Position numbers and translations under genes: made by a program. 64,000 nucleotides of DNA. Source: Thiotrichaceae bacterium. Its GTDB lineage: Bacteria; Pseudomonadota; Gammaproteobacteria; Beggiatoales; Beggiatoaceae. This document shows positions 60,945 to 64,000 of the stretch, in pieces. The notes below the pieces were generated by a model. That model saw only the letters and a list, made by a program, of their open reading frames with translations. It was not told where the DNA came from and ran no database searches. The stretch covers positions 36,940 to 100,939 of the forward strand of contig JAABRD010000015.1 in the NCBI GenBank assembly GCA_011391085.1, written 5' to 3'. Each line of letters begins with the position of its first letter. Position 1 is the stretch's first letter.

Positions 60945-63397
60945 GCGACCACCACGTTGACCAGTTTGTTAGGAACGACAATCACTTTTTTAACCGTTTT
61001 GCCTTCCAAAAAGCGTTGCACATTAGGCAAATTAAGGGCCACGGTTTCGACCGTTTGAGTGTCAGCATCAATGGCAACTTTGAGATGACCACGTAATTTG
61101 CCGTTGACTTGAATAACCAATTCTACTTCATCACGGGTCAAAGCACGCGGGTCGACTGTGGGCCAGGGGGCTTTATGGATAAGTCCAGAATGTCCCAAGG
61201 CTTCCCACAAGGCTTGAGTGATGTGGGGGACCATCGGTGATAACATGAGTGTCACGGCGTCCAGACCTTCTTGGATAATCGCACGAGTTTGGGAAGTCTC
61301 TGGAGGACGAGTTAACGTGTTGAGTAATTCCATACACGTCGCCACCGCGGTGTTAAACGTGTAACGGCGACCAATGTCGTCACTGACTTTATTGATAGCT
61401 TCATGCACTTGCCGACGTAAAGTGCGTTCCTCATCAGTCAATTGGTCAGGGGTTAATTTAGGAATCCGGTCGGTGTGGCTAACGTGGGTGAACACTTGCT
61501 TCCAGAGGCGTTTTAAAAAGCGATAGGCGCCTTCCACCCCGCTGTCGGACCAGTCTAACGATTGTTCTGGAGGAGAGGCAAACATCATAAATAAGCGTAC
61601 CGTATCGGCGCCATATTTGTCAATCAAGGCTTGCGGATCCACCGTGTTGCCTTTGGATTTAGACATCTTGCTACCGTCTTTGAGAACCATCCCTTGAGTG
61701 AGGAGACGAGTAAACGGTTCATTGTTTTTAACCAGTCCTTCGTCCCGCATAGCACGGTGGAAAAAGCGTGAGTAGAGGAGGTGGAGAATGGCGTGTTCAA
61801 TGCCTCCAATATATTGATCCACGGGCAACCAGTAATCCACTCGTGAGTCTAACATGCCCGTTTGACTGTCTGGACACGCATAGCGGGCGTAGTACCAGGA
61901 GGACTCGATAAAGGTGTCAAAGGTGTCGGTTTCGCGGGTCGCAGGTTTGCCACACTGAGGACAATTCACTTGATAGAACTTGGAGTCCTGTTTTAAGGGT
62001 GAACCGACTTCGGGCATCACCACGTTTTCGGGTAAGACCACGGGTAGGTCAGATTCAGGCACGGGAACGGTGCCGCAATCAGGACATTCAATCATGGGAA
62101 TCGGACAACCCCAATAGCGTTGCCGAGAGACTCCCCAATCACGCAAACGATAGTGAACTTGGCGTTGTCCTCTTCCCGTTTTTTCCAAATAATTGGCTAT
62201 CGCCTCAAACGCCTGGGCCGAAGTGAGGTTGCTAAATTGACCCGAATTAATTAAAACACCAGGGTCTGTAAAAGCCGCTTGCAAATTTTCCACTGTAGCA
62301 GGTGTCCCGCTGACGGGCATAATCACGGGTTGAATGGGAAGACCATACTTCTTAGCAAATTCAAAATCCCGTTGATCATGGGCTGGCACAGACATGACGG
62401 CGCCTGAACCATAAGTCATCAGAACGAAGTTAGCCACCCAGAGAGGTAGCGGTTGACCCGTGATAGGATGAATCGCGGTTAACCCCGTATCCATACCCAG
62501 TTTTTCCATCGTTTCCAAAGCCGCTTCGGCGGTTTGAGTTTTGCTACACTCGGTGAGAAAGGTGGAGAGTTGAGGATTATTCTGGGCCGCTTCCTGGGCC
62601 AACGGATGTTCTGCGGCAACCGCAACGTAGGTGGCCCCCATGAGGGTATCCGGACGAGTGGTGAAGACCGTTAGCGTGTGGTCGCCCACCTGGAACTGGA
62701 TATTAACACCTTGAGAACGTCCTATCCAATTGTTTTGCATGATACGCACGGCGTCTGGCCAACTTCCTGCTAAGGTCTCTAACCCTTGCAACAATTCGTC
62801 GGCATAAGCGGTAATTTTTAAGAACCATTGAGGAATTTCGCGCCGTTCTATCAAGGCATCCGAACGCCAACCGCGTCCATTGATAACTTGTTCATTGGCG
62901 AGAACGGTTTGATCCACGGGGTCCCAATTGACCGGTGCCGTCTTTTTATAGACGAGACCTTTTTTATACAGTTGGATGAAGAACCATTGTTCCCAGCGAT
63001 AATAATTGGGGTCACAAGTGGCGATTTCTCTCTTCCAATCATAGCCCAACCCTAGCCGTTTGAGTTGGTTGCGCATATAGGCAATATTATCCCGTGTCCA
63101 TTTAGCCGGCGGGACTTGATGTTGAATGGCGGCATTTTCGGCGGGTAGTCCAAAGGCATCCCAGCCCATCGGTTGGAGGACATTTTTGCCTTGCATTCGG
63201 TGGTAACGGGCGATAACATCGCCGATGGTGTAATTGCGAACGTGGCCCATGTGGAGTCGTCCGCTGGGATAGGGGAACATGGACAGGCAATAAAATTTTT
63301 CGCGAGAAGGGTCTTCACTGACCTGAAAGGCGTGTTGAGTTTCCCAATCTTGTTGGACTTGAGATTCGATACTGTTTGGGGTATACTGTTCTTGCAT
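60941..63397 (-). CDS. leuS: Leucyl-tRNA synthetase
   Basis: LeuS charges tRNA-Leu with leucine. 818 residues, somewhat shorter than E. coli LeuS (860). Class I motifs [15 protein letters not shown] (HIGH box, about 41-55) and [13 protein letters not shown] (KMSKS box) are intact. The editing domain shows [24 protein letters not shown] and the threonine-rich site. The zinc-like Cys pairs ([15 protein letters not shown]) are seen. The C-terminal domain ([14 protein letters not shown]) is complete. The gene is first of the leuS-lptE pair. Confidence 0.98.
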   Translation of the reverse strand: MQEQYTPNSIESQVQQDWETQHAFQVSEDPSREKFYCLSMFPYPSGRLHMGHVRNYTIGDVIARYHRMQGKNVLQPMGWDAFGLPAENAAIQHQVPPAKWTRDNIAYMRNQLKRLGLGYDWKREIATCDPNYYRWEQWFFIQLYKKGLVYKKTAPVNWDPVDQTVLANEQVINGRGWRSDALIERREIPQWFLKITAYADELLQGLETLAGSWPDAVRIMQNNWIGRSQGVNIQFQVGDHTLTVFTTRPDTLMGATYVAVAAEHPLAQEAAQNNPQLSTFLTECSKTQTAEAALETMEKLGMDTGLTAIHPITGQPLPLWVANFVLMTYGSGAVMSVPAHDQRDFEFAKKYGLPIQPVIMPVSGTPATVENLQAAFTDPGVLINSGQFSNLTSAQAFEAIANYLEKTGRGQRQVHYRLRDWGVSRQRYWGCPIPMIECPDCGTVPVPESDLPVVLPENVVMPEVGSPLKQDSKFYQVNCPQCGKPATRETDTFDTFIESSWYYARYACPDSQTGMLDSRVDYWLPVDQYIGGIEHAILHLLYSRFFHRAMRDEGLVKNNEPFTRLLTQGMVLKDGSKMSKSKGNTVDPQALIDKYGADTVRLFMMFASPPEQSLDWSDSGVEGAYRFLKRLWKQVFTHVSHTDRIPKLTPDQLTDEERTLRRQVHEAINKVSDDIGRRYTFNTAVATCMELLNTLTRPPETSQTRAIIQEGLDAVTLMLSPMVPHITQALWEALGHSGLIHKAPWPTVDPRALTRDEVELVIQVNGKLRGHLKVAIDADTQTVETVALNLPNVQRFLEGKTVKKVIVVPNKLVNVVVA

Positions 63398-63468
63398 GAG
63401 TGTGTAAAAGGTAAAGTTTGATGAATCAATTATAATGGTATAGTTGATTTTTGGATAGATACGAATTA

Positions 63469-63603
63469 TATAGTAATATTCCTATCCATTTGTACCCCCC
63501 CAGCCCCCCGCACGCGGGGGGGTGACTCCCCCCGCGGCGTGGATGACTCCCCCCGCGTGCGGGGGGGCTGGGGGGGTACAAATGGATAGGAATACTACTA
63601 TAT
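63469..63603. repeat. Family E palindromic element
   Basis: ATATAGTAATATTCCTATCC and GGATAGGAATACTACTATAT ends; core of C- and G-runs with GCACGCGGGGGGGTGACTC. It lies upstream of leuS, between it and the toxin remnant. Confidence 0.92.
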
Positions 63604-63624
63604 TATACAATCCAATTAGGTTAG

Positions 63625-63762
63625 TCAACTCTGTCAACATCTCAAGCCTTCGAAAAGAACAGTTGATTTCACTAGAAAATTACCGGCTAAACAATACAAA
63701 CAAGTGATGGGCGCAGTGATGGATTTATTACAAAATCCGACGCCTTATGATTCCAAAATCGG
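63625..63762 (+). pseudogene. RelE/ParE-type toxin remnant truncated by a family M element
   Basis: A frame reads VDFTRKLPAKQYKQVMGAVM DLLQNPTPYDSKI, matching the N-terminal part of RelE/ParE-like toxins (FxRKLPxKxxKQVxxxIxxLLxNPxPxDSxxL). It has no start signal and no basic C-terminal core. It is cut at its right by the element beginning GGTAGTGATGCAATGTGGGT at 63761, and bounded at left by a family E element. Confidence 0.6.
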
Positions 63763-63901
63763 TAGTGATGCAATGTGGGTTCTCTGTCTGAACTCTGATT
63801 AGAATGATTTTCAGATGGACTCTGATTAGTCAAGCCTCCTTTCATAGCCCTCATTTAATCATCTAAATCAAAGTTCAAGACGAAGAGAAACCGCACGATA
63901 T
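63761..63901. repeat. Family M element lacking its right end
   Basis: Starts GGTAGTGATGCAATGTGGGT and keeps the M interior up to GAGAAACCGCACGATATT. The expected right end CCCAGATTGCATCACTACC is absent and unrelated sequence continues to 64000, where no gene is seen. Confidence 0.8.
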
Positions 63902-64000
63902 TAGAGTTGTCCGGAATTAACAAACTGAACCAACATACCTAAAAACCGTAAACCGTTGACTGACTTAACCACCTTAAATTTTAAGTGCATTCTGGATAAC

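Noticed and set aside
1..64000. tRNA or rRNA genes
   Set aside because: No cloverleaf-like tRNA (GGTTCGAATCC-type T-arm with matching acceptor) or rRNA segment was recognised by eye; a covariance-model scan could still find one.

Overview
The window reads as chromosomal DNA from a large-genome, filamentous-type sulfur gammaproteobacterium (Beggiatoa/Thioploca/Thiomargarita-like). This placement is inferred, not proven. A Gram-negative envelope is shown by lptE, lpxK, ExbB/ExbD, a TonB-dependent receptor and a TorF-like porin. There is a large glycogen/alpha-glucan gene set. The gaps between genes are packed with nested palindromic elements, TA modules and defence genes. No rRNA, tRNA, CRISPR array or complete transposase gene was seen.

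Layout. 1-5.3 kb: a 5'-truncated serpin, a DUF2066 protein overlapping a PsiE-like membrane protein, a response regulator/histidine kinase, and a SPOR plus beta-propeller protein. 6-10.9 kb: a small Cys-motif protein, a TonB receptor gene broken by one in-frame TAG, an orphan YhaO/SbcD-type phosphoesterase and a conserved small protein. 11-14.7 kb: thiL, then exbB-exbD-lpxK-Trm112 (envelope/lipid A). 14.7-26.5 kb: a DUF2887/Rpn-like protein, a GH57 alpha-glucan enzyme, malQ, polA with a degraded proofreading site, glgP, and an HTH-like protein with a paralog at 38.9 kb.

26.6-39.4 kb is an accessory/defence island. It holds a UPF0175/DUF3368 PIN module with a 56-aa gene, a YafO toxin with an atypical partner, two small secreted Gly/Ala-rich proteins, a Septu-type PtuA/PtuB pair, an MqsR/MqsA-like pair, a Fic protein, a VapBC-like pair and an orphan membrane protein. 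From 32.6 to 37.0 kb the modules are separated by five almost identical hairpin terminators, each followed by one of two recurring blocks. One block carries a promoter-like motif. The result looks like a chain of insulated defence cassettes.

40-49.7 kb: a TPR/GT41 (O-GlcNAc transferase-like) protein, a second GH57 protein with glycogen synthase, an ELWxxDGT-repeat secreted protein and a porin. 50-54.3 kb: a RelE-like toxin with an internally duplicated partner, an ArsC reductase whose last codons come from an inserted element, a PolB-like 3'-5' exonuclease and an RlmI-like methyltransferase. 54.7-64 kb: a single-chain type IIG restriction-methylation protein, a GT2 glycosyltransferase, rsmG, lptE and leuS, ending in a toxin-gene remnant cut by a repeat element.

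How the parts work together. The glycogen enzymes (glgA, glgP, malQ, two GH57) are scattered over 29 kb rather than forming one operon, but would together make and remobilise storage glucan. LptE, LpxK and the ExbBD pair serve the outer membrane. The intergenic DNA is dominated by at least six palindromic element families, several inserted inside one another. These elements have supplied stop codons, cut genes and probably act as terminators.
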